IMG/VR virus record: IMGVR_UViG_3300009605_002561
Span: 1-20,433 of that record
DNA from: a virus
Reading direction: 5' to 3' (one strand)
Length of the DNA stretch: 20,433 bases
The notes under the pieces are model-generated. The model was given only the letters and a program-made list of their open reading frames with translations, had not been told where the DNA came from and ran no database searches. Positions 11,656-19,531 of the stretch are shown here, one piece after another. Position 1 is the first letter of the stretch; each line of letters begins with the position of its first letter. The position numbers and the translations under genes are program-made.

Positions 11656-13529
11656 AGGGCGGTAATCCTGACTGATGACTCATCGTGTACACACTCCAGA
11701 TAGTCATCGTTAAAGCAGGCATCATGCTTTCCGATCAGCCATTGTCCAGGCGGCTTGTTTTCGTGCCAGGTCTGATTTGTCGAATGGAATGGAAGCTCCA
11801 TATCGAATATCGATAAGCAATCGGGCTTTGTTTGGAAGTCCCTCCTCCAATAAGTGTAATCTCTATTACATCGATCGACGGTTCCGCACGTCGGGCCAGA
11901 ATTCCAGGCGATACTGAGAGGATTGATATGGAGAAGTGATACGAAGTGATTTGTTCCGTCATGACCGATCTGGAGCAAGTAGACGTGCTGCGCCCCATAC
12001 GGGCCACAACTGAAAGATCCATTTGGAGCGTCGGCCTCCCAGCGACACTCTGTGTCTGTGCTCATTGTCTTGGAGAGGATGAAAGTTCCGTTGATGTCAC
12101 ACTCACACTCACAATCAGGACAGGCACCGGATCCTGAATCGTCCGGGGTGCCGGGACAATCCCATCGGTTCACCTCCTGCGTCCCAGCCCCCGGCGAGAA
12201 TCCAGAGACCGCGACCTTGAAAAGCGACGGAGCGACGTCGCCTTCGCAAGCTCCACAGAATTCCTCATCGATGCAGCTTGGGCAGTCCATGTCGTCTGAG
12301 TTTTTTGCTCTCTGCCAGATGAAATAGTCGAAGGTGACGATCGAGCTGTTCCCGGATCCCGTCCCGAGAGCGGCCTTGTCACCGCCGTAGGGGGTCGTTA
12401 CGGCGTCCAGGTGAAGCTGATCCCCGACAACTCCGGAACCCGAAACGGAATGGATGTCTGTTTCGATATAGACATCTTGAAGACAGACTGTGAAGTTCCA
12501 ATCGACCCCCGGCTGGATCACCTTGACAACCGTCGCGAGGACTGTCGTTCCCTTGAGAAGCTCCACCTTCCCGAAGCCTGGGGCGGGCGCCGAGACGCCG
12601 CAGGTAATTTGTAAAGCGTGGGAGTTACTTCCGTCCACGTCCAGCATCATCCGCGCAACATCTCCCAGCGCATCGGTATCGAACGGCCCAGTCCCGAAGC
12701 GGACAGTCCCTCCGATGATCCCGTACTCAGGCCGAAAGTTCGTCATCGTCGTCGTCGCCTGGGCCGACGCGCTCGAGGTCACCAGCTCGTTGTCGTCGAT
12801 CTCCCAGGATCCGCTGGTCTCCGTCCAGTTGCATCCCAGATCAGTCGAGTCGGCCCTGGTGAAAGCATCTTCCAGGAGGAGACAGGTCGATCCCTTGCAA
12901 TCAGGACAGCTCCCTTGATCCTTCTTACTTTTGTTCCACTCGAAGCTCTCGAAGCTCGCCGACCCGCTCGAGGTCAGCGTCCCCGTCCCCAGTCCCACCT
13001 GGTCGCCTGTCGCCGTGATGGACGACTCGCAGAACGTCCAGGAGTGAGAGCCGTCAGAGAGTGACAGCTTCACACATAGCTCCCCGCCGTCGTTTGGATA
13101 GGTGTCATCCTGGAAGCAGACCTCGAGACGATAGTCCGTCCCCGTCGCCAGGATCCCGATCTTCCTGGTGTCCCCGACCTGAGAGGTCGACCCGCCGACC
13201 CGCTCGAAGAACTTGATCTCCGAACAGTCGGAGGTGTTGATCATCAGCTCCACAGACAGATAGTCATCGGCTGAGTCATAAGCGACGACCCCCCGGATCT
13301 TGCTCTCGGTGTCCGACACTTGCCCCAGGACGCTGATGTGGTGTGAGCTGGATTCCTCGGGGTGATCTGTCGCGAAGATCGCCAAGGCGTCCGAGTCGCT
13401 GGTCTCGAGGCGGTTCGAGGAGATCGCCCAAGTCCCCGCGACCTGAGTCCAGCCCGCCCCCACGCTCGCCCGATCGAACTCGTCCGAGGCGATGTCACAA
13501 CCAGTACAGCAACAGGGGAAGCCAGGCAT
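11652..13529 (-). CDS. Large Cys-rich virion protein with tandem LamG-like domains
   Basis: This 625-residue protein starts MPGFPCCCTGC. It then has two copies of a jelly-roll-type domain (about residues 14-200 and 218-410). Each copy opens with the same signature: 'DEFDRASVGAGWTQVAGTW' and, in the second, 'DAFTRADS...CNWTETSGSW'. Such LamG/concanavalin-like folds often bind sugars. Cys pairs between and after the domains (CPDC, CPSC, CGAC, CPDCECEC) and a Cys-rich C-terminal third (about 415-625) could bind metal or form disulfides. The gene starts directly after the previous stop without a clear ribosome-binding site, so it depends on coupling. In a tail module it fits an adsorption or baseplate protein. 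Family resemblance to planctomycete phage genes is from memory. Confidence 0.7.
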   Translation of the reverse strand: MPGFPCCCTGCDIASDEFDRASVGAGWTQVAGTWAISSNRLETSDSDALAIFATDHPEESSSHHISVLGQVSDTESKIRGVVAYDSADDYLSVELMINTSDCSEIKFFERVGGSTSQVGDTRKIGILATGTDYRLEVCFQDDTYPNDGGELCVKLSLSDGSHSWTFCESSITATGDQVGLGTGTLTSSGSASFESFEWNKSKKDQGSCPDCKGSTCLLLEDAFTRADSTDLGCNWTETSGSWEIDDNELVTSSASAQATTTMTNFRPEYGIIGGTVRFGTGPFDTDALGDVARMMLDVDGSNSHALQITCGVSAPAPGFGKVELLKGTTVLATVVKVIQPGVDWNFTVCLQDVYIETDIHSVSGSGVVGDQLHLDAVTTPYGGDKAALGTGSGNSSIVTFDYFIWQRAKNSDDMDCPSCIDEEFCGACEGDVAPSLFKVAVSGFSPGAGTQEVNRWDCPGTPDDSGSGACPDCECECDINGTFILSKTMSTDTECRWEADAPNGSFSCGPYGAQHVYLLQIGHDGTNHFVSLLHINPLSIAWNSGPTCGTVDRCNRDYTYWRRDFQTKPDCLSIFDMELPFHSTNQTWHENKPPGQWLIGKHDACFNDDYLECVHDESSVRITAL

Positions 13530-14324
13530 TTATGTACAGTCGAGCTGGATCAGCTCCCACCTTTCGAGGCCGATGTGATTATTCCAGACGACCAGGGCGT
13601 TCGCGCCATCACTCCCGGCCCAGGCGAAAACATTGTGAGCCGTCAGGCTGTCTGTGTCGAGGTGCTGGATCCCGTCCATCGGGACGAGGTTGTCGACAGT
13701 TATCGAGGCGGTCGAGTCCGTCAGCTCCCCGTCCAGGGTGACTCGATACATCGAGGCGAACTTGGAGCGGAAGTTCCCCAGCAGAGCCAGGCACCACTGA
13801 ACGCCCGTCTCCCCGGCCTTGTGCCAGAGGATCGACGCTCCACTCTCCCCGGATGTCCAGCTCTTTAGGCTGGTCGTGTTCCCATGTCGGACGATCGCGA
13901 TGTCGTCGTAGTTATTAACGATGTTTACCTGGACAGGCGTCAGGCCCGCCACCTTCGCCCATCCGATCGCACCGCTCCTGATCGGCTCCTGGACGACCGC
14001 GACCTTCGCCACATGCCGCCCGTAATTTAAGGCCGACGTCCTGACAGGAGCCTCCGCCTCGAAGGTCGGGCGAGAATAGAAGCTCTGGGCGTTGTCTTCG
14101 TGGCTGATCACCATCTCGCCGAGGCCGACGACGTTGAAGCGGTCGAAGGCGTTCGATGTGGCATTCCTGACCCTGACCGTCCCCTCGTACCTGGATGACT
14201 TGAGCGGATCCGATCCGATCCCACGAAGATGTCCCTGAAAAGCCTGGGCCGCGTCGACCATTGCGTTGTAGGTGGACGCGGGGATCTGCAGCGGCTGACC
14301 CGGTTGGACTTTCTCGATCGGCAT
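13530..14324 (-). CDS. Virion structural protein, tail module, function unassigned
   Basis: The 264-residue protein begins 'MPIEKVQPGQPLQIPASTYN', with a helix ('AMVDAAQAF') that may be a packing segment. It then becomes mainly beta with repeated hydrophobic strands ('HVAKVAVVQEPI', 'GWAKVAGLTPVQVNIV') and ends in 'LERWELIQLDCT'. The 'VQPGQPLQIPA..YNA' opening recurs in phage structural proteins from memory. There are no catalytic motifs. It is preceded by AAGGGGACGAG nine bases after the previous stop and is followed immediately by the LamG-like gene. A role as a baseplate or distal tail component is inferred from position. Confidence 0.65.
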   Translation of the reverse strand: MPIEKVQPGQPLQIPASTYNAMVDAAQAFQGHLRGIGSDPLKSSRYEGTVRVRNATSNAFDRFNVVGLGEMVISHEDNAQSFYSRPTFEAEAPVRTSALNYGRHVAKVAVVQEPIRSGAIGWAKVAGLTPVQVNIVNNYDDIAIVRHGNTTSLKSWTSGESGASILWHKAGETGVQWCLALLGNFRSKFASMYRVTLDGELTDSTASITVDNLVPMDGIQHLDTDSLTAHNVFAWAGSDGANALVVWNNHIGLERWELIQLDCT

Positions 14325-14333
14325 CTCGTCCCC

Positions 14334-15275
14334 TTATCCGAAGTCAGGATCCTCTGGATCGTCACCGCCCTCGTCACCACCGCCCCCGAAGCCTGGGCGA
14401 TCTCGATCGACCGCGGCGTCCTTCTTGTCCATCGAGGACTTCACGATCCCCAAAGATGAAAAGGTAAAGCTCTCGTATACTTTCGCGACGTAGATCGCGC
14501 CGACGTTCGGGACAAGTTCCTTCGCGTCCGGGTCTTCCCTCTCGAAATAATGGCACCAGAGATACTCATGGCCGAGTTTCTCTTCCACAGTAATCCCGCC
14601 GACGTTCTGGTCTTCCATGTTCTCAGATGCCTCGAACTTATAGGTTACCGCGACATGCTTGTCCGAGTAGTTCCCAGAAGCTCCCAGGAATAACACCTCA
14701 CCAGGGGAGAAGCCCCGGAAGCTGTCCTCGTTGGTCTTCCCGGTGTTCCTGGCGAGAGCCTTCACCCAGGTCGAGGTGATCGTCGATGCTGGGAATGTGT
14801 GCGTCTCCTGCCAGGAGAGCTTCGGGATCACGATGTCCACTCCGTCGACCTCGTTGTTACTGCTGACATTGATCGCTCGACCGAAGTCAGGAGGAGCGGC
14901 AGCAGCTCCGAAGACCGCGTCGTCTGAGCCGTAGCTCGTCTGCTCCAGAGCCTGGGTGATCTTCATCGACCCGCCGCCTGTGTCGAATGAGAACGCCAGC
15001 TTGTCCTCTGGATCCGCGTCGTCGTCCCCGTCCTTGTCCTTCTTCGCATAGGTTGCTGTCGCCTCCCAGAGATCGGGACGATCCATCGGCTTGATCGTGA
15101 TCGAGTTCAGCGGGAGGCCGTCGTAGCTGGTCGGAGCTGTCGAGAGCATCAGCCCTTTGACCTGGAAGTCGTCGGAGGTGCCATCGATAACGTACTCTAG
15201 ATCGACGCTCGGAGACTCGGACATCGTCGACCGTCTCGAGCTGGCTCGTTCGCTGATGCTTATATGATTTACCAT
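14334..15275 (-). CDS. Virion structural protein after the tape measure
   Basis: The 313-residue protein is mainly beta with a highly acidic middle ('KDKDGDDDADPEDK') and a Gly/Asp-rich C-terminal tail ('GFGGGGDEGGDD'). The strongest features are aromatic beta segments ('HEYLWCHYFEREDPD', 'VYESFTFSSLG'). In siphovirus-like gene order, the gene directly after the tape measure encodes a distal tail or hub protein, so that is the working call. No peptidase or lysozyme motif is visible. The start ATG 15275 follows GGGGGATAA, 11 bases past the tape measure stop. Confidence 0.65.
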   Translation of the reverse strand: MVNHISISERASSRRSTMSESPSVDLEYVIDGTSDDFQVKGLMLSTAPTSYDGLPLNSITIKPMDRPDLWEATATYAKKDKDGDDDADPEDKLAFSFDTGGGSMKITQALEQTSYGSDDAVFGAAAAPPDFGRAINVSSNNEVDGVDIVIPKLSWQETHTFPASTITSTWVKALARNTGKTNEDSFRGFSPGEVLFLGASGNYSDKHVAVTYKFEASENMEDQNVGGITVEEKLGHEYLWCHYFEREDPDAKELVPNVGAIYVAKVYESFTFSSLGIVKSSMDKKDAAVDRDRPGFGGGGDEGGDDPEDPDFG

Positions 15276-15286
15276 TTATCCCCCAC

Positions 15287-17116
15287 CTACATAAAACTGT
15301 AACCGCCTGAGACATTCATCTTGTGGAGATGGTTGTTTATCGCGTTTAGCTCCTCAACTGTCTTCTCGGTGTTCTTAGCTGTCTCTTCCGCTGGATCCTT
15401 GCCGACGCCGCCCATCCTGGCGACCGCCGCAGATGAGAATTGACCAGAGGCCGCGATCTTCTTCGCCGCTGTCGCCATGCCATCCCAGCCGGGAACCTGG
15501 TCGAGATCAGGGAGCGGAGGAAGGTCTGGAACCTCGAGACCCGTGGAGTCCTCCTCCAGTCTGGATTTATGCTCAGCCCGCCGCTTCGCTGCCTCTGCCC
15601 TAGCTGCCTGGAGAGCGGCTCGCTTGTTCTTCTCATCCGCTCCGATCGCAGCCAGCTCGTTAGCTACTTCCTCATTGATGCCGTCGAGTCCGGCTCTGAG
15701 GACATTGTCGTCCATCTGATTCGCTGCCGCGTCCTCTGCTCGCTTCTTCATTATGGCCTTCCGCGCCGCCGCTGTTTTTTCTTCGTGAGTCCCTTCGGCT
15801 GACCAGTACGCTTTGGTGGCCTCCCATCCCTGCCTGACTTCGGATGTATTCTTCCTCCAGGTTTTCTTGAACCATGTTCCCAGCTTCAAAACGGTCGATT
15901 GCCACCAGCCCGCGAAGCCGACCCAGGCTTCTCTGAGCGGCTTGATCCCAGACGTCCAGGCGGACTTTATCCCGAGCCAGGCGATCTCTGCGGCCAGCTT
16001 CCACTCGCCCGACATCAGAGCATCTGTCACACCGCCGAAGGCTGTCAGGGCAGCGTCCTTGATCCCTCCCCAGGACTCCTTGACGATCCCCGCCGCGTCC
16101 TGGGTGATGTTCCCGAGGTTCCCGGTCGCGTGAGCGAGGTACACCATCGCCCCGACAATGAACCCGATCGGGGAGACCATCACGGCGAGGAGTCCCTGGA
16201 GGACGCCGACGACCGTGATCAGGACGCCGACCGCCACAGCCGCCGCGCTGATCGCAGGGGAGAGAATGAACAAAGCAGCCCCCACAGCCATCAGACCCCC
16301 GGCGAGCTTCACAACCAGCATGATCAAGTCCCGGTTGTTTTTAATCCAGGCCAGGGCGACCGTCGTCCAGTCTCGCATCTTCTCCGCCGCCTTCGTCAGC
16401 ATCGGAGCCAGGCCTGCCCCGATGTGGAAGACCGCCATCTTCACACTCGACCATAGCTCCGTCATCCTGTCCGTCAGGATCGCGGCGGCGTTCGCGTCGT
16501 CTGTACTCATCGTGAGGCCGAGCCTGTCGGACTCTTCCATCATCGCTTTTAGACCGTCCGCTCCCTTGTCGAGCATCGGGAGCATATTCGCCCCTGCCCG
16601 ACCGAAAATCTGGAGAGCGAGTCCGGCCTGGAGCGTCTTGTCGTCGACCTTCGACAAGGCTCCCGCCATCTTCATAAACTGATCCTCCGGGGAGAGACCC
16701 TTCAGATCCTTGAAGCTCAGACCCAGAGCTTGCAAGGCTCTCGTCTGGGTCATGAGACCCTGACCGGCTCCCAGCATGAAGCGAGCTTGAGCCTTGAAGC
16801 CCTTCTCCATGTCGGCGACAGACGTCCCGGCGATCTGGGCCGCGTGAGATAGGCGGGACAAGAACTCGACGCTCGTCCCTGTCCTCATGCTCATCTTCTG
16901 GAGAGTGTCTCCCATCTTCGCGAAGGCGAGACCCGCCAGGGCGAGAGGGGCCGCGATCATCGCTCCGAGCTTCATCATCGCGAGACCCGCCGCCCGGACG
17001 CTCGCCGCAAACGCCTTCAGCTTCGCCTGGACAGCTTTGAGGCCAGCGGAGACAAAGTCCCGGAGGGTAAGCTCCACAAAGGCCCGCCCCGCTCTTACTG
17101 ATTTGCCGGCAACCAT
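15287..17116 (-). CDS. Tail tape measure protein (609 aa)
   Basis: The protein is long, Ala-rich and helical. A first hydrophobic stretch covers residues about 43-66. A motif region around 78-105 ('RTGTSVEFLSRLSHAAQIAG' and following) is typical of tape measure proteins. A second long hydrophobic region covers about 263-330, and a charged coiled-coil region lies near the C-terminus. It sits at the expected place after the tail chaperone and the gp10-like gene, and is the largest helical gene in the late module. It sets tail length and helps DNA entry; at the usual 1.5 angstrom per residue, 609 residues correspond to roughly 90 nm. It starts inside the previous stop (TGATG). No peptidoglycan-degrading domain is apparent. 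Confidence 0.9.
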   Translation of the reverse strand: MVAGKSVRAGRAFVELTLRDFVSAGLKAVQAKLKAFAASVRAAGLAMMKLGAMIAAPLALAGLAFAKMGDTLQKMSMRTGTSVEFLSRLSHAAQIAGTSVADMEKGFKAQARFMLGAGQGLMTQTRALQALGLSFKDLKGLSPEDQFMKMAGALSKVDDKTLQAGLALQIFGRAGANMLPMLDKGADGLKAMMEESDRLGLTMSTDDANAAAILTDRMTELWSSVKMAVFHIGAGLAPMLTKAAEKMRDWTTVALAWIKNNRDLIMLVVKLAGGLMAVGAALFILSPAISAAAVAVGVLITVVGVLQGLLAVMVSPIGFIVGAMVYLAHATGNLGNITQDAAGIVKESWGGIKDAALTAFGGVTDALMSGEWKLAAEIAWLGIKSAWTSGIKPLREAWVGFAGWWQSTVLKLGTWFKKTWRKNTSEVRQGWEATKAYWSAEGTHEEKTAAARKAIMKKRAEDAAANQMDDNVLRAGLDGINEEVANELAAIGADEKNKRAALQAARAEAAKRRAEHKSRLEEDSTGLEVPDLPPLPDLDQVPGWDGMATAAKKIAASGQFSSAAVARMGGVGKDPAEETAKNTEKTVEELNAINNHLHKMNVSGGYSFM

Positions 17117-17571
17117 CAGAGGATCCCCTTGAATAAATTCCTGTGTTTCATGATCACCTGCTCGAAGGCTGGCACCATGAACGGCCTCGGCTTGTACCTG
17201 ACCACGCGCCGCTTCCCTGTCCGCTTACTAACGATCCGATGAGTCCCCCCATACTCCAGGCGGGGGGCTGTCAGCTTCTCCTTCGCCTGGCGGAAGATCA
17301 GCGGCCCGATCACGACCCCCTTCTTGAATGGATCGTAAGCGAAGAAGATCAGCTTCCTGATCGGACTCGAGGCCGACCGCGCCTTCGGTGGATCCCCTGG
17401 GGAGCTGAACTTCTTCTTCGATACCCGGATCGATTGCTTCGCCTCGCGCCGGACGAAGCCGCCGAAGGTCATCATCTTCTTCCGGACGCCGCCGCTGACC
17501 CTGTTCTTGATCTTCTTCGAGTCCAGGAACGATCCCGCTCGGCTGTTTACGCTGATACCGAACTTCGCCAA
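17116..17571 (-). CDS. HK97-gp10-like tail/neck morphogenesis protein
   Basis: This basic protein of about 151 residues carries the family's landmarks: 'SSPGDPPKARSASSPIRKLI' in the middle, a strand 'GVVIGPLI', and a late 'YKPRPFMVPAFEQV', which matches the usual 'aRPFl.PAl' ending. Proteins of this kind act in head-tail joining or tail completion. The best start is TTG 17571, because GGGAGGTGA precedes it at 5 bases. A GTG at 17577 would add two residues but would have the ribosome-binding site in contact with it. It lies between the chaperone and the tape measure, unusual for gp10 but consistent with tail assembly. It overlaps by about 350 bases with the open -1 frame of the chaperone. Confidence 0.75.
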   Translation of the reverse strand: MAKFGISVNSRAGSFLDSKKIKNRVSGGVRKKMMTFGGFVRREAKQSIRVSKKKFSSPGDPPKARSASSPIRKLIFFAYDPFKKGVVIGPLIFRQAKEKLTAPRLEYGGTHRIVSKRTGKRRVVRYKPRPFMVPAFEQVIMKHRNLFKGIL

Positions 17572-18282
17572 GGTCACCTCCCGCGAGCTGTTTCAGTAAG
17601 TCGAAGCCCGCTCTCTTGTCTGTAACTGGTTTACTCTTCTTCTGTTCCTGGTTGTATGGATGGAAGTCGCTCGGCGCGAAGACCTTGGAATTTTTGCCCC
17701 GGTTCACGTTCGCGATCAGGCTCATAACGGCGGAGGTGTGATTCCAGAGAGCCATCTGATGACCGTTCATCATCCAGAACAACTCTCGGAGAGTCAGGGG
17801 GAGGGGATCGACTCCGACAGATCCGGCGATCTCCCAGACGAGCCTCCATCCTCTGCTGCGTTGATCACCTCCTCCACTATCTCCTCCGCCGTCTTGCTGC
17901 TGATCAGATCCTCCGCCCTGGTCATCAGGAGAGCTTCCGCCTCCTCCATCTTGTCCAGGGCCATCCGGAGGACTTTCCGCTTCCGGGGCGGGAAAAAATC
18001 CACGATCTCGTCCAGGAGGGCTTCCGTCGCCGACCCGATCGCCTCGCCCGCCATCGACTCACCGAAGTCCTCGTCCGTGATGTTGTTTCTCTCCGCCTGG
18101 TCACTGACCAGGACGAAGATCACATCACAGAGGAGGACAGGATCGATCGCCAGGCGTCCGACCATTTCGCCGACATCCTCAGACAGTAGATCGAAGCTGA
18201 CCGCGTCCTTGACCTTCTTCGCTGTTGCGATATTCAGGGAGAGCGTCCAGCTCCTCTCTTTATTGTCTGTGAATTGTTTCAT
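17228..18282 (-). CDS. Tail assembly chaperone, -1 frameshift extended form (G-T type)
   Basis: The -1 frame after the slippery heptamer (17992-17998) is open to 17228 and has no ATG, GTG or TTG before 17782. Yet it encodes a conserved-looking segment: 'WEIAGSVGVDPLPLTLREL', then 'MALWNHTSAVMSLIANVNR', then 'APSDFHPY'. From memory that is the standard text of the second tail-chaperone frame in such phages. A Gly/Asp/Gln-rich linker joins it to the first part. The fusion would have about 351 residues with the shorter N-terminus. Its last 110 or so codons overlap the gp10-like gene and look like shadow sequence, so the functional end is uncertain. In lambda-type phages the extended form recruits the tape measure and tube proteins. 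Confidence 0.7.
17794..18282 (-). CDS. Tail assembly chaperone (G-type), unshifted form
   Basis: The 162-residue helical, acidic protein begins MKQFTDNKERSW, continues with 'TLSLNIATAKKVKDAV', and has 'FFPPRKRKVLRMALDKMEEA' after the slippery site. Tail chaperones of tailed phages sit exactly between tube and tape measure genes and keep the tape measure soluble before tail assembly. I prefer ATG 18282, which overlaps the tube gene stop as TGATG, to GTG 18300 six codons upstream, because 'MKxFTDN.gR.W' is the familiar family opening. Neither has a strong ribosome-binding site. Residues D95-F96-F97 are encoded by the slippery site; ribosomes that do not slip finish at 17794. Confidence 0.8.
   Translation of the reverse strand: MKQFTDNKERSWTLSLNIATAKKVKDAVSFDLLSEDVGEMVGRLAIDPVLLCDVIFVLVSDQAERNNITDEDFGESMAGEAIGSATEALLDEIVDFFPPRKRKVLRMALDKMEEAEALLMTRAEDLISSKTAEEIVEEVINAAEDGGSSGRSPDLSESIPSP
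17965..17998 (-). promoter_or_regulatory. Programmed -1 frameshift signal in the tail chaperone gene
   Basis: The minus strand reads T TTT TTC at 17998-17992, in the exact X-XXY-YYZ phase relative to the chaperone frame (codons GAT TTT TTC). Five bases later a hairpin can form: CCGGA (17986-17982) pairs with TCCGG (17969-17965), with an inner GGA/TCC stem and an AAG loop. The downstream -1 frame holds conserved coding text without its own start. Confidence 0.75.
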
Positions 18283-18722
18283 CAGGAAACTGTCAGCCAC
18301 TCCGGGGTGTTTGCGGACTTGGTGATCTTGAGCGAGATGTCGACCATCAGAGCCTCCTCGAGAGCTTCGCTCCTGGAGAAGTTCGTGACAGAAAAGTCAG
18401 CGTGAAGTCCCTGGGATCCCGTCGTCGCGATCAGGCCGTCCATGAAGGCCATCTCGACGGACGTATTCGCAAAAAATGCGGTCTGCAGGGCCGTGAATTC
18501 TGCGTCAGCAGTATCCCAGACCATCTGAAAGTCCACAGAGCCGTCCTTCAGCGTCGCGACCGACTGGCGGAAGCCGCCGCCGCCCCTGGTCGTGACATCC
18601 GCGTCACCGGCTTCCAGGTTGATCGTGACGTCCTTCAGGTTGTCGATGAGACTCCACGTGGCGGAAGTCCAGGTTCCCGTGTTTCTGTATGCTTTCGCGT
18701 CTAATCCTAATACAAGAGCCAT
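18282..18722 (-). CDS. Major tail tube protein
   Basis: The 146-residue protein is mostly beta strands with one central helix, as in siphovirus tube proteins. It has 'LIDNLKDVTINLEAGDADVT' and the sequence 'TRGGGGFRQSVATLKDGSVD' followed by 'FQMVWD', which together form the usual tube signature of a charged loop followed by a strand. The C-terminal 'EALEEALMVDISLKITKSA' is a typical closing helix-strand. It forms the stacked hexamer rings of the tail. It starts at ATG 18722 a few bases after the previous stop with AGGTAGAG upstream, and ends overlapping the chaperone gene. Its position before the chaperone and tape measure supports the call. Confidence 0.85.
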   Translation of the reverse strand: MALVLGLDAKAYRNTGTWTSATWSLIDNLKDVTINLEAGDADVTTRGGGGFRQSVATLKDGSVDFQMVWDTADAEFTALQTAFFANTSVEMAFMDGLIATTGSQGLHADFSVTNFSRSEALEEALMVDISLKITKSANTPEWLTVS

Positions 18723-18726
18723 TGCT

Positions 18727-19146
18727 CTACCTCACCTTTCTAAAATTGACCTCGAGCGATGCGAGGAACTCGCGCCGCTCCTGTAAAACGTCTGGATCAA
18801 AAAGAGGCGAGTGATCCGTCCGGATCCATGTCGCCCCGCTGTGACCTGTAAAGTCCAGGCCGTCCTTCATCTCTTCGACCAGGTCGAGCATCCCGTCCAG
18901 GTCGCTCGTCGAGTCCGGGTCGACCGGCTTCCTGATCCCGATCATGATCGTGTAGTCGTGTTGATTCCTGGAGCGGGACTCCAGGCTGATCTCCTCGTCA
19001 GCGGCCCAGACGGTGACATCCAGACCGGCGAGATCCTCGAGAGCGAAGCGGGGGAGAGCGACTCGGGTCGCGGTGAAGGACTGGCTGAGTGATAACCCAT
19101 TCAGGGCGGAGACCAGACCATCAGCGATGTCGCCGATCACGCTCAT
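18727..19146 (-). CDS. Tail terminator/neck protein
   Basis: The 139-residue protein has an N-terminal helix ('VIGDIADGLVSALNGL'), strands ('DVTVWAADEEISLE'), a central 'QHDYTIMIGIRKPVD' strand, an acidic helix ('LDGMLDLVEEMKDGL') and a closing strand ('EFLASLEVNFRKV'). This alpha-beta order matches tail terminator or tail-completion proteins that cap the tail and connect it to the head. ATG 19146 overlaps the previous stop as TGATG. It lies between the head-closure gene and the tube gene, where the terminator is expected. Assignment to a named family is uncertain. Confidence 0.65.
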   Translation of the reverse strand: MSVIGDIADGLVSALNGLSLSQSFTATRVALPRFALEDLAGLDVTVWAADEEISLESRSRNQHDYTIMIGIRKPVDPDSTSDLDGMLDLVEEMKDGLDFTGHSGATWIRTDHSPLFDPDVLQERREFLASLEVNFRKVR

Positions 19147-19523
19147 CAATTCACCTGCTTCGTATGGACTCTGAGGATCTGCCGGTGTGGATCCGAAAAG
19201 GAATAGTGCCGCGAGCCGCCGAGAGCCATGACAGGGAAGGTGACCTCCTCCCCTGCCACAGTCTCGCGTATCTCGTCGCCTCTTTTCGGCCTGACTCTCT
19301 CGCCTCCGATCTTGAGATCCTCGGCCAGGACGAGGTAATCCCTCGCCGTGTGGCTCTCGTAGATCCCGCCGCTCGTCTCCGTCTCGTAATCCGTAGAGCC
19401 AGGGACGGCTGTCAGGTCGACAACGTCGTCTCCTCGGACATAACGGATCGACACTCCGCCCGTCGAAGCGAGCGTCTGGAACGATTGGACTAGGATGTCG
19501 GCGATAATAGTCAAGGTCGTCAC
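19146..19523 (-). CDS. Head-closure/head-tail connector protein
   Basis: The 125-residue protein shows a beta-rich core: 'GGVSIRYVRGDDVVDLTAVP', then 'ARDYLVLAEDLKIGGERVRP' with 'KRGDEI' after it, and the ending 'SFSDPHRQILRVHTKQV'. These are recurrent landmarks of head-closure or neck proteins downstream of the capsid gene. It starts at GTG 19523, eight bases after the capsid stop, and ends overlapping the next gene as TGATG. Its job would be to seal the portal and receive the tail. The family call rests on gene position plus pattern memory, not on a catalytic motif. Confidence 0.65.
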   Translation of the reverse strand: MTTLTIIADILVQSFQTLASTGGVSIRYVRGDDVVDLTAVPGSTDYETETSGGIYESHTARDYLVLAEDLKIGGERVRPKRGDEIRETVAGEEVTFPVMALGGSRHYSFSDPHRQILRVHTKQVN

Positions 19524-19531
19524 CGCTTCCG

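Noticed and set aside
17631-17849. Minus-strand frame starting MEARLGDRR over the chaperone region
   Set aside because: It occupies the third frame, is Arg/Ser/Pro-rich and shadow-like, and the other two frames there are explained by the chaperone and its frameshift extension.
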